16,387 nt of DNA from Actinomycetes bacterium (GTDB taxonomy: Bacteria; Actinomycetota; Actinomycetes; Actinomycetales; Cellulomonadaceae), in assembly GCA_023432565.1 (NCBI GenBank), contig JAEYUL010000173.1, forward strand, positions 1-16,387, in the 5' to 3' direction. The number at the start of each line of letters is the position of its first letter. Positions within the stretch are counted from its first letter, which is position 1. The notes beneath the pieces were generated by a model that searched no databases, was not told the DNA's origin, and worked only from the letters and a program-made list of their open reading frames with translations. The translations under genes were made by a program, and so were the position numbers. Below are positions 1 to 6,656 of this stretch, piece by piece.

Positions 1-37
1 CGACCGCCCCGGGCGACCCGGGCCCGCCCGCCCTGCC

Positions 38-65
38 CGTCCCCCGCCGCGACGGGCGGGGGACG
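38..65. terminator. Perfect GC-rich hairpin, candidate terminator of a gene left of the window
   Basis: Bases 38-48 (CGTCCCCCGCC) pair perfectly with 55-65 (GGCGGGGGACG) around a 6-base loop, giving an 11-bp stem with no mismatch. No T-run follows on either strand, which is common for actinobacterial terminators. No coding frame that I trust overlaps it, so it probably ends a gene lying before the window; direction cannot be told. The rest of 1-281 holds no recognisable gene. An AGGAGG at 193-198 stands 11 bases before a GTG at 210, but that start is judged unlikely (see the DUF3000 entry). Confidence 0.45.
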
Positions 66-267
66 AACCCGCCCGGACCTGCCTCGCCACCCGGCGTGCC
101 GTGCAGTGGCGCACCTGCCGTCGTCGCCATCTCGCTCCCCCGCGATCGTCGCCCTCGCCGGCGTGCTCGCCGGTCGTGAGCGGACGGTAACCAGGAGGCG
201 GCGACCTGCGTGCGCGTCCTCCACAGGTGCCCGGCGCGCCGTGCACGCCGCGACCGGCGCGGTTGCC

Positions 268-282
268 TACGCTCGGCAACCA
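268..282 (+). promoter_or_regulatory. -10 element of a leaderless promoter for the DUF3000 gene
   Basis: TACGCT at 268-273 fits the actinobacterial TAnnnT -10 pattern, and the ATG follows after 8 bases, so transcription would begin at or next to the start codon. No convincing -35 is seen. It is one of several such hexamer-to-ATG arrangements in this window, which raises confidence in both promoter and start. Confidence 0.45.
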
Positions 283-866
283 TGAGCCCCGCCGGTCCCG
301 ACGACGTGCCTGCCGAGTTCGTGCAGGCCCTGCGCTCGTTGCGCGCCGTCACGGTGCGGCCCGAGGTGGTGCTCGACGAGGTGCCGGGTCCCGCACGGAT
401 CGCGCCGTACTCGGCCGCGCTGACCGCCGAGGTGCGCACGGCACGACGCTCGGTGTCGGCCGCCGAGCTCGCCTCGGGGCGCTTCGTCGTGCTGTACGAC
501 CCCGCCGGCCAGGAGGCCTGGGACGGCAGGTTCCGCCTGGTGACGCTCGTGCGCGCAACCCTCGAGGCCGAGGTCGGGTCCGACCCCCTGCTCGCCGAGG
601 TCGCGTGGAGCTGGTTCCTGGACGCCCTGTCGGGTGTCGGGCTCGACCCGCACGCGGCCGGGGGCACGGTCACGCGCGTGCTGTCGCAGAGCTTCGGCGC
701 GCTTGAGGTGCGTGCCGAGCAGACCGAGCTCGAGATCCGCGCGTCCTGGACCGCGTCCGACCACGACCTGCGCGACCACCTGCGCGCCTGGGCCGCGCTG
801 CTGTGCGCAGCGGCGGGCCTGCCGCCACTGCCCGACGGCGTCGTCCCGCTCGGTCCCCGCCACTGA
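282..866 (+). CDS. DUF3000 family protein
   Basis: A 194-residue protein that I recognise as the actinobacterial DUF3000 family from its core: an FVQALRSLR helix, ARIAPYSAALTAEV, SGRFVVLYDP, a LVTLVRATLEAEVGSDPLLAEVAWSWF block, GGTVTRVLS and a C-terminal WAALLCAAAGLPPLP. The family has no established biochemical function that I know of. No signal peptide or membrane helix is visible, so it is probably cytoplasmic. The frame is open back to a GTG at 210 preceded by AGGAGG, but the extra 24 residues are arginine-rich and unlike the family. ATG 282 has a leaderless-type -10 hexamer just upstream and gives the usual family start. It is followed on the same strand by a LuxR-type regulator and an RNase D homologue, an order I recall as conserved in Streptomyces. 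Confidence 0.85.
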   Translation: MSPAGPDDVPAEFVQALRSLRAVTVRPEVVLDEVPGPARIAPYSAALTAEVRTARRSVSAAELASGRFVVLYDPAGQEAWDGRFRLVTLVRATLEAEVGSDPLLAEVAWSWFLDALSGVGLDPHAAGGTVTRVLSQSFGALEVRAEQTELEIRASWTASDHDLRDHLRAWAALLCAAAGLPPLPDGVVPLGPRH

Positions 867-908
867 CGCGCCGGCGCCCGTCGGCGCCCGGCCCTCGCGG
901 GGCGCGTC
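865..908 (+). terminator. Inverted repeat after DUF3000, possible terminator
   Basis: GACGCGCC at 865-872, overlapping the DUF3000 stop codon, pairs with GGCGCGTC at 901-908. The 28-base interior contains two further self-complementary GGCGCC sites. The position just after a stop codon suits a terminator, but the loop is long, no T-run follows, and chance pairing is easy at this GC content. Confidence 0.3.
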
Positions 909-945
909 GTGGGGTGCGGACGGGCCCGTCTTCGGCAGGGCCGGG

Positions 946-982
946 CTCAAGTCCGCGCCTGCCCATGCCGATCAGCAGATCG
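946..982 (+). promoter_or_regulatory. FliA (sigma-28)-like promoter upstream of the LuxR-type regulator
   Basis: CTCA at 946-949 and GCCGAT at 967-972 are separated by exactly 17 bases. The actinobacterial flagellar sigma consensus I recall (from Actinoplanes) is CTCA-N15-17-GCCGAA, and the E. coli sigma-28 -10 is GCCGATAA; here it reads GCCGATCA. In the E. coli style the -35 reads TCAAGTCC against TAAAGTTT. The GTG start at 982 lies 9 bases after the hexamer, so the transcript would be nearly or fully leaderless, and no Shine-Dalgarno sequence is present. The sequence match is direct; sigma-factor usage is inference. Confidence 0.5.
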
Positions 983-1488
983 TGACCATCGAGCCACTGC
1001 GCCGCGCCCCCGCTGCCCGGACCTCCGCCACGCCGGGGTCGCCGGTGACGGCACGGCCGGCCGCCGCGCACCACATGTGCGTGGTGGTCACGGAGCTCGC
1101 CGACGGAGACGGCACGACGCTCGTGCAGAACCTGCGCCGTCGCGGCAGCCAGCGCGTCGTGGTGCTGACGCGCCGCGCGAGCCGCACCGAGCTGGGCGTG
1201 CTGCTCGCCGGGGGCATGCGCGGCGCCGTCGCGAGCACCACGGCGACCTCGCTGTCCCGCACTCCCGCTGCGCCGCCGCCCGCCCCACCGCTGCCCGAGC
1301 TGACCTCGCGCGAGCTGAGCGTGCTCAAGCTCGTCGCCCAGGGGCGCAGCAACCGGCTCATCGGTGAGGAGCTCGGCCTGTCGGCGCTGACGGTCAAGAG
1401 CCACCTCGCGCGCATCTCGCGCAAGTTCGGCACGGGTGACCGCGCGCACCTGGTGGCGATGTCCTTCCGCGGGGGACTGCTCGACTGA
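982..1488 (+). CDS. LuxR/NarL-type DNA-binding regulator with truncated receiver domain
   Basis: A 168-residue protein. Residues about 104-165 form a GerE/LuxR-type helix-turn-helix (LTSRELSVLKLVAQGRSN, then LSALTVKSHLARISRKF). Residues about 32-88 resemble only the second half of a response-regulator receiver: a CVVVTELADGDG segment, RVVVLT, then LLAGGMRGAVAS. The strand that normally ends in the phospho-acceptor aspartate reads VVVTEL, with no Asp at that place, and the N-terminal receiver strands and acidic pair are absent. A proline/alanine-rich linker (93-104) joins the halves. It therefore probably acts without phosphorylation. GTG 982 was chosen because it follows a FliA-like promoter at leaderless spacing; the frame is open upstream, so the exact start is uncertain. 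It sits between DUF3000 and RNase D genes, 115 and 82 bases away. Targets are unknown. Confidence 0.75.
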   Translation: MTIEPLRRAPAARTSATPGSPVTARPAAAHHMCVVVTELADGDGTTLVQNLRRRGSQRVVVLTRRASRTELGVLLAGGMRGAVASTTATSLSRTPAAPPPAPPLPELTSRELSVLKLVAQGRSNRLIGEELGLSALTVKSHLARISRKFGTGDRAHLVAMSFRGGLLD

Positions 1489-1497
1489 GCCCGCGGT

Positions 1498-1521
1498 GTG
1501 ACGCACGTGGCGTGCGGTCAC
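1498..1521 (+). terminator. Hairpin after the LuxR-type gene, possible terminator
   Basis: GTGACGCAC (1498-1506) pairs with GTGCG and TCAC (1512-1521) around a 5-base loop, with one bulged G at 1517. It begins 10 bases after the stop codon. It overlaps a direct repeat of CACGTGGCG (1504-1512 and 1519-1527), so a protein-binding role is an alternative. No T-run follows. Confidence 0.35.
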
Positions 1522-1558
1522 GTGGCGCGGCCTGCACCGGGTGGCGCCGGTTGTCGCC

Positions 1559-1571
1559 TACGGTGGAATCA
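1559..1571 (+). promoter_or_regulatory. -10 element of a leaderless promoter for the RNase D gene
   Basis: TACGGT at 1559-1564 is followed by 6 bases and then ATG 1571, so the first transcribed base would be the A of the start codon or its neighbour. This argues for ATG 1571 rather than the in-frame GTG at 1541. No purine-rich ribosome-binding site lies between. Confidence 0.5.
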
Positions 1572-2866
1572 TGCGACCAGTGGACGACGACGAGCGTGCG
1601 CCGGACGCCGTCGCCACGGACGACGCACCCGGCACTGACGTCGCGTCCTCCGACACCCCGCCGCCCGTCGTCCCGCTGACGGAGCCCGCCGACGGCGTCC
1701 CCGCCGTGGTGGACACCCCCGAGGCGCTCGCCGCCGTGATCGAGGCGTTCGGCGCGGCGACGGGCCCGGTCGCGGTGGACGCGGAGCGCGCGTCGGGCTA
1801 CCGGTACGGACAGCGCAGCTACCTCGTGCAGCTGCGCCGCGAGGGTGCGGGCACCGCGCTCATCGACCCGATCGCGCTGCCTGACCTGTCCGGTCTCTCA
1901 CAGGCGCTCGTCGGCGTCGAGTGGGTGCTGCACGCTGCGTCGCAGGACCTGCCGGGGCTCGCCGAGCAGGGCATGCACCCCACGCGCGTGTTCGACACGG
2001 AGCTCGCAGCCCGGCTGCTCGGCATGGAGCGCGTCGGCCTCGCCGCGGTCGTCGCCGACACCCTGGGCCTGGGGCTGGCCAAGGAGCACTCCGCGGTCGA
2101 CTGGTCCACGCGCCCGTTGCCGACGGAGTGGTTGCGCTACGCGGCGCTCGACGTCGAGGTGCTCGTCGAGGTGCGCGAGGTGCTCGCCGAGCGGCTCGCT
2201 GTCGCGGGCAAGGCCGAGTGGGCCGCGCAGGAGTTCGAGGCCGTCCGCACGGCCCCACCGCCCGCACCGCGCGCCGAGCCCTGGCGGCGGGTGTCCGGTC
2301 TGCACGCGGTGCGCGACGCGCGCCGCCTGGCGGTCGTGCGCGAGCTGTGGACCACGCGCGACCAGAACGCCCGTCAGCGGGACGTCTCGCCCGGCCGGGT
2401 GCTGCCGGACGCCGCGATCGTCGCGGCGGCGCAGGCCCTGCCGCGTTCGGTGCCGCAGCTGACCGCGCTCGCGGCGTTCGCAGGCAAGGGCACACGCCGC
2501 CGCGCGCCCCTGTGGCAGTCCGCGATCGACCGGGCGATGGCTCTCGAGGACTCCGAGCTGCCCTCGGTGCGCGGCCCGAAGAGCGACGCCCCGCCGCCGC
2601 CTCGCGCGTGGGCCGACCGCGACCCGGCGGCTGCCGCGCGGCTGACGGCGGCCCGGGACGTGGTCGCGGGCCTGTCGGCTGCGCACCAGGTCCCGGTGGA
2701 GAACATCGTGCAGCCCGACCTCCTGCGGCGCCTGTGCTGGACGCCCCCGCTGCCGCTCGACGCCGCGGCGATCGCGGACCAGCTCGCCGCCGGCGGCGCG
2801 CGGCCGTGGCAGGTCGAGCTCGTGGCGCCGCCGCTCGCCGCGGCGTTCGCCGGCCTCGACGGCTAG
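1571..2866 (+). CDS. rnd: Ribonuclease D-like 3'-5' exonuclease with HRDC domain
   Basis: A 431-residue protein with a DEDDy exonuclease domain at about 45-215: D70 and E72 in VAVDAERASGYRYGQRSYLVQL, D126 in LHAASQDLPGL, then Y190 and D194 in WLRYAALDVEVL. These are the metal-binding and catalytic residues of RNase D, which trims 3' ends of structured RNA precursors such as tRNA. An HRDC helical nucleic-acid-binding domain follows at about 245-320 (RRLAVVRELWTTRDQNARQRDVSPGRVLPD), with a second, weaker helical region to the C-terminus. Length suits actinobacterial members, which are longer than E. coli RNase D. The first 45 residues are acidic and proline-rich, probably disordered. A GTG at 1541 would add ten residues, but the leaderless -10 spacing favours ATG 1571. 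Confidence 0.9.
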   Translation: MRPVDDDERAPDAVATDDAPGTDVASSDTPPPVVPLTEPADGVPAVVDTPEALAAVIEAFGAATGPVAVDAERASGYRYGQRSYLVQLRREGAGTALIDPIALPDLSGLSQALVGVEWVLHAASQDLPGLAEQGMHPTRVFDTELAARLLGMERVGLAAVVADTLGLGLAKEHSAVDWSTRPLPTEWLRYAALDVEVLVEVREVLAERLAVAGKAEWAAQEFEAVRTAPPPAPRAEPWRRVSGLHAVRDARRLAVVRELWTTRDQNARQRDVSPGRVLPDAAIVAAAQALPRSVPQLTALAAFAGKGTRRRAPLWQSAIDRAMALEDSELPSVRGPKSDAPPPPRAWADRDPAAAARLTAARDVVAGLSAAHQVPVENIVQPDLLRRLCWTPPLPLDAAAIADQLAAGGARPWQVELVAPPLAAAFAGLDG

Positions 2867-2880
2867 CTCGCAGCCGGCCG

Positions 2881-2904
2881 GCCGCGACGCCTCCGACCCG
2901 CGGC
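2881..2904 (+). terminator. Short inverted repeat after RNase D gene, weak terminator candidate
   Basis: GCCGCG (2881-2886) and CGCGGC (2899-2904) could form a 6-bp stem with a 12-base loop, starting 14 bases after the stop codon. There is no T-run and the stem is short, so this is weak. Confidence 0.22.
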
Positions 2905-2959
2905 TCCGGACGGTGCGAGCGGACAGCAGCGCAGACCCTCCCGCTGCAGGTCGCGTGAT

Positions 2960-2977
2960 GTTACTGTTCGGTAACTT
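2960..2977 (+). promoter_or_regulatory. TetR-like operator palindrome overlapping a -10 hexamer, upstream of the beta-oxidation operon
   Basis: GTTAC (2960-2964), TGTTCG, then GTAAC (2971-2975) make a 16-bp palindrome in which 12 positions are symmetric. Its relatively AT-rich arms stand out in this GC-rich context. TAACTT at 2972-2977 fits the TAnnnT -10 pattern and overlaps the right arm, so a bound repressor would block RNA polymerase. The form and position resemble operators of TetR-family fatty-acid regulators. No such regulator gene is in the window, so the partner is unknown. The thiolase start lies 117 bases downstream of the palindrome's centre region. Confidence 0.5.
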
Positions 2978-2983
2978 GGGTTC

Positions 2984-3003
2984 CGTGGGTCGTAGGTCCC
3001 ACG
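2984..3003 (+). promoter_or_regulatory. Second inverted repeat in the thiolase leader
   Basis: CGTGGG (2984-2989) and CCCACG (2998-3003) are perfectly complementary across an 8-base spacer. The repeat sits 9 bases after the GTTAC-N6-GTAAC palindrome. If transcription starts from the -10 at 2972-2977 this element lies at the very 5' end of the mRNA, so it may be a second operator or a short 5' stem-loop. Confidence 0.3.
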
Positions 3004-3091
3004 TTCGGGGCGCCCCGCCCACGGCACCCGGGCCGCACAGCACCCCGGTCCTGTCCCGACCGCCCGGACACCGTCGTCCCCAGGAGGCCCG

Positions 3092-4327
3092 ATGCCCGTC
3101 GCCCCGCGCACCCGTCGCACCGTCTTCGTCGACGGCGTCCGCACCCCGTTCGGCCGCGCCCGTCCCGACGGTCTGTACGCCCACACGCGGGCCGACGACC
3201 TCGTCGTCAAGACCGTGCGCGAGCTGCTGCGCCGTCACCCCGAGCTGCCGCCCGAGCGCGTCGACGAGGTCGCGATCGCCGCGACGACCCAGCAGGGCGA
3301 CCAGGGTCTGACGCTCGGCCGCACGGTCGCGATGCTCGCCGGCCTGCCGCACAGCGTGCCGGGCTACGCGATCGACCGGATGTGCGCAGGAGCGATGACC
3401 GCCGTGACGAACGTCGCTGGCGCGATCGGCGTCGGCTCGGCCGACGTCGCGATCGCGGGCGGCGTCGAGCACATGGGGCGGCACCCCATGGGCTTCGACG
3501 CGGACCCGAACCCGCGCTTCCTCGCCGAGCGGCTCGTCTCGTCGGACGCGCTGGCCATGGGTGTCACCGCCGAGAACCTGCACGACCGTTTCCCGACCCT
3601 CACGCGCGAGCGGGCCGACGCGTACGGCGCCGCGAGCCAGCGCAAGTACGCCGACGCGCTGGCCACCGACCGGATCGACCCCGACCTCGTGCCCGTCGCC
3701 ACGCGGGACCCCGAGCGCGGCTGGGGCCTGGCGACCGCGGACGAGCCGCCGCGACCGGGCACGACCGCCGACGCGATCGCGAGCCTGCCCACACCGTTCC
3801 GTCCCGGCGGACGCGTCAGCGCCGGCACGTCGGCTCCCCTGACGGACGGAGCCGCCTCCTGCCTGCTCGCCGCCGAGGAGGTCGCGCACGGGCTCGGGCT
3901 CCCGGTCGCCATGCGCATGGTCCAGTTCGCGTACGCGGGCGTCGAGCCGCAGATCATGGGCGTCGGCCCCGTCCCGGCCACGCGGCGCGTGCTCGAGCGC
4001 TCCGGTCTGACCATCGACGACATCGGGCTGATCGAGATCAACGAGGCGTTCGCCGTGCAGGTGCTCGCCTTCCTCGAGGCGTTCGGGATCGACGACGACG
4101 ACCCCCGCGTCAACCCGTACGGCGGCGCGATCGCCGTCGGTCACCCGCTCGCCTCCTCGGGCGTGCGTCTCATGATCCAGCTCGCCCGCGCCTTCGCCGA
4201 GCGTCCCGACGTCCGCTACGGCCTGACGACGATGTGCGTCGGACTCGGCCAGGGCGGCACCGTCGTGTGGGAGAACCCGCACCACCCCGACTACGTGCCG
4301 ACCACCGACGAGGAGGCCACCCGATGA
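3092..4327 (+). CDS. fadA: Acetyl-CoA acyltransferase (3-ketoacyl-CoA thiolase)
   Basis: A 411-residue thiolase that cleaves 3-ketoacyl-CoA with CoA in the last step of beta-oxidation. All catalytic features are present: nucleophile Cys98 in DRMCAGAMTAV, the NEAF motif at 317-320, His351 in GGAIAVGHPLASSG and Cys382 in TMCVGLGQGG. The VFVDGVRTPFGR start and GVEHMGRHPMGF block are typical of degradative FadA/FadI thiolases, and length is normal. ATG 3092 is fixed by AGGAGG about 5 bases upstream. Its stop overlaps the start of fadB (ATGA), so the two are translationally coupled and probably form one alpha/beta enzyme complex in the cytoplasm. A palindromic operator candidate lies upstream. A biosynthetic acetoacetyl-CoA role is less likely given the fadB partner. 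Confidence 0.92.
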   Translation: MPVAPRTRRTVFVDGVRTPFGRARPDGLYAHTRADDLVVKTVRELLRRHPELPPERVDEVAIAATTQQGDQGLTLGRTVAMLAGLPHSVPGYAIDRMCAGAMTAVTNVAGAIGVGSADVAIAGGVEHMGRHPMGFDADPNPRFLAERLVSSDALAMGVTAENLHDRFPTLTRERADAYGAASQRKYADALATDRIDPDLVPVATRDPERGWGLATADEPPRPGTTADAIASLPTPFRPGGRVSAGTSAPLTDGAASCLLAAEEVAHGLGLPVAMRMVQFAYAGVEPQIMGVGPVPATRRVLERSGLTIDDIGLIEINEAFAVQVLAFLEAFGIDDDDPRVNPYGGAIAVGHPLASSGVRLMIQLARAFAERPDVRYGLTTMCVGLGQGGTVVWENPHHPDYVPTTDEEATR

Positions 4328-6468
4328 GCACCGACGTGACGCCCACGACGACGGCCGCACCCGCGCGCGCCGAGCGCGTCTCGCACGCCCTCGCGCGCGA
4401 CGTCCCGCTGCCCGGCGGCGCCGGGACGCTCGTCCTCGTCACGATCGACAACGGGCTGGACCACACCAAGCCGACGACGCTCGGACCGCAGGGCATGGCG
4501 GAGCTGACCGCGACGCTCACGGACACGCGCGAGCGCGTGCGCAGGGGCGAGGTGCAGGCGGTCGCCGTCACCGGCAAGCCGTACTTCCTCGCCGCGGGTG
4601 CCGACCTCACGCAGGTCGCAGGGGTGACCTCGCGCGAGCAGGCGCTCGAGCTCGGTCGCCAGGGGCACGCCGCGTACACGCTGCTGCAGGACATGGGGGT
4701 GCCCACGTTCGCGTTCGTCAACGGCGTCGCGCTGGGTGGCGGGCTCGAGCTCGCCCTCAGCTGTCACTACCGCACCGTGGCCGCCGACGTCCGCGCTCTC
4801 GCGCTGCCTGAGACCAGCCTCGGCCTGGTTCCCGGGTGGGGCGGCGCGTACGTCGTCCCACGGCTCGTCGGCGTCGAGGCCGCGCTCGACGTCATCCTCA
4901 CGCGTCCGGCCGCGAACAAGCCCTTCACGGCGCAGCAGGCGGCCGAGATCGGCCTCGTGGACGTCGTGCTGGACACGGCGGACTTCCTCGAGGAGTCCAT
5001 CCGCTGGACGGCGCGCGTGGTCAGCGGTGAGCTCACGGTCGAGCGGCGTCCGCTCGACGACGAGGCGACGTGGCGCACCGCGACCGACGCCGCACGGCGG
5101 CGCCTCGACGCGACGGTCGCCGGGTCACGACCGGCGCCGTACCGCGCCCTCGACCTGGTCGCCGCGGCGCTCACGGCGACGCGCGAGGAGGCCTTCGCCG
5201 CCGAGGACGAAGCCCTTGCGGACCTCATCATGTCCGACGAGATGCGGGCGAGCGTGTACGCGTTCGGCCTCGTCTCGAGCGGCAAGCGTCCCGTCGGCGC
5301 CCCGGATGCCTCCCTCGCGCGTCCCGTGACACGCGTCGGGATCGTGGGCGCCGGGCTCATGGCGGCGCAGATCGCGGTGCTGCTCGCCCAGCGCCTCGGC
5401 GTGCCGGTCGTCATGCGCGACCTGGACGACGACCGCGTCGCTCACGGGCTCGGAGCCGCGCGGTCCGCCGTCGAGCGCCTGACGGCCTCGGGTCGGCTGT
5501 CCGAGCCGGCTGCGGCGCGGCTGCTCGACTCGGTCCGCGGCACGACGCGCCTCGAGGACCTCGCCGGCTGCGACCTCGTCGTCGAGGCGGTCACCGAGGT
5601 GCTCGCGCTCAAGAAGCGCGTGTTCGCCGAGGTCGAGCAGGTCGTGTCCGCCGACGCGATCCTCGCCACGAACACGTCCGCGCTGTCCGTCACGCAGATG
5701 GCCGCCGACCTACAGCACCCGGAGCGCGTCGTCGGCCTGCACTTCTTCAACCCCGTGGCCGCGATGCCGCTGGTCGAGGTCGTCCGTGCCGAGCAGACGT
5801 CGACCGAGGCGCTCGCCACGGCCGTGGCGGTGGCGGCCAAGCTGCGCAAGACCGCGGTGCTGTGCGCCGACCGGCCCGGGTTCGTCGTCAACCGGCTGCT
5901 CGTGCTCCTGCTCGGGGTGATCGTCGACGCCGTGGAGAAGGGCACCCCGGTCGAGGTCGCCGATCGAGCCCTGCGTCCGCTCGGTCTGCCGATGCCGCCG
6001 TTCGAGCTGTTCGATCTCGTCGGACCTGCGGTCGGGCTCCACGTGCTGACGTCGCTGCGCGAGGACCTCGGCGAGCGATTCCCGCACTCACCCGGGCTTG
6101 CCGCCCTCGTGGCCGAGGGGACGCGCGTCGTGCAGCCCGCGCCCGCCAAGGGCCTGCCCAAGCCCGTCGACCCCGCGATCCAGGCGACGTTCGACGCGCA
6201 CCGCGACGCGGCTCGGCGGGCCGAGCCGCTCGACGAGACCGGCGTGCTCGACGCGGTTCTGACCGCGCTCACGGTCGAGGTCGGGCTCATGCTCGACGAA
6301 CACGTCGTCGAGACGCCTCAGCAGATAGACCTGTGCATGATCCTCGGTGCGGGATGGGGCTTCCACCTGGGCGGCCTCACGCCGTACCTGGACCGCACCG
6401 GGTACAGCGAGCGCATCCTGGGTCGTCGTCTGCTGCCGACCGGCGTGGCTGACGTGGCCCGTGCCTGA
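4324..6468 (+). CDS. fadB: Beta-oxidation multifunctional protein: enoyl-CoA hydratase / 3-hydroxyacyl-CoA dehydrogenase
   Basis: A 714-residue fusion. The N-terminal crotonase domain (about 25-310) has oxyanion-hole segments and the two catalytic acids, E142 in GGGLELALS and E163 in LPETSLGLVPGWGG, for hydrating enoyl-CoA. The dehydrogenase part has a Rossmann motif VGIVGAGLM (GxG at 342-344) and the catalytic pair H473 and E485 in HFFNPVAAMPLVEVV, with the same 12-residue spacing as E. coli FadB. Two C-terminal 3HCDH helical repeats follow (about 515-610 and 640-714). Length is close to the 729 residues of E. coli FadB. AGGAGG at 4311-4316 and the 4-base overlap with the thiolase stop fix ATG 4324. 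It channels intermediates with the thiolase. The 188 bases after it hold no gene; only a weak 5-bp stem (6477-6494) was seen. Confidence 0.93.
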   Translation: MSTDVTPTTTAAPARAERVSHALARDVPLPGGAGTLVLVTIDNGLDHTKPTTLGPQGMAELTATLTDTRERVRRGEVQAVAVTGKPYFLAAGADLTQVAGVTSREQALELGRQGHAAYTLLQDMGVPTFAFVNGVALGGGLELALSCHYRTVAADVRALALPETSLGLVPGWGGAYVVPRLVGVEAALDVILTRPAANKPFTAQQAAEIGLVDVVLDTADFLEESIRWTARVVSGELTVERRPLDDEATWRTATDAARRRLDATVAGSRPAPYRALDLVAAALTATREEAFAAEDEALADLIMSDEMRASVYAFGLVSSGKRPVGAPDASLARPVTRVGIVGAGLMAAQIAVLLAQRLGVPVVMRDLDDDRVAHGLGAARSAVERLTASGRLSEPAAARLLDSVRGTTRLEDLAGCDLVVEAVTEVLALKKRVFAEVEQVVSADAILATNTSALSVTQMAADLQHPERVVGLHFFNPVAAMPLVEVVRAEQTSTEALATAVAVAAKLRKTAVLCADRPGFVVNRLLVLLLGVIVDAVEKGTPVEVADRALRPLGLPMPPFELFDLVGPAVGLHVLTSLREDLGERFPHSPGLAALVAEGTRVVQPAPAKGLPKPVDPAIQATFDAHRDAARRAEPLDETGVLDAVLTALTVEVGLMLDEHVVETPQQIDLCMILGAGWGFHLGGLTPYLDRTGYSERILGRRLLPTGVADVARA

Positions 6469-6656
6469 CCCGCTCGGGCCCGACGTCGTGGGCCGCAGGC
6501 GTCGCCGCAGGTCACCGGCCCTGGGACTGGCACCCCTGGGCCCCTCGGCGCGGGACGCGCACCCACGGTCACCCCTCGAGTCGGCCGGGGGCGCCCGGTG
6601 CACGTCGCGGCGTGCCCCGGCGCGACCCCTCCCCCGAGACGTGACACAGTGTGCGC

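Noticed and set aside
210..281. GTG 210 with AGGAGG as the DUF3000 start
   Set aside because: Spacing of 11 bases is long, the added 24 residues are Arg/Cys-rich and unlike the family, and a leaderless -10 lies before ATG 282.
3382..4323. Upstream extension of the fadB frame into the thiolase gene
   Set aside because: The extra 314 residues are arginine-rich and overlap the thiolase in another frame. AGGAGG and the ATGA overlap fix the start at 4324.
1898..4360. 820-codon minus-strand frame opposite RNase D and the thiolase
   Set aside because: It spans two real genes and an intergenic operator, has low-complexity composition and no motif.
6469..6656. A small gene in the 188-base gap after fadB
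   Set aside because: No frame has a plausible start with a ribosome-binding site or leaderless -10 and sensible composition; only a weak 5-bp stem (6477-6494) is present.
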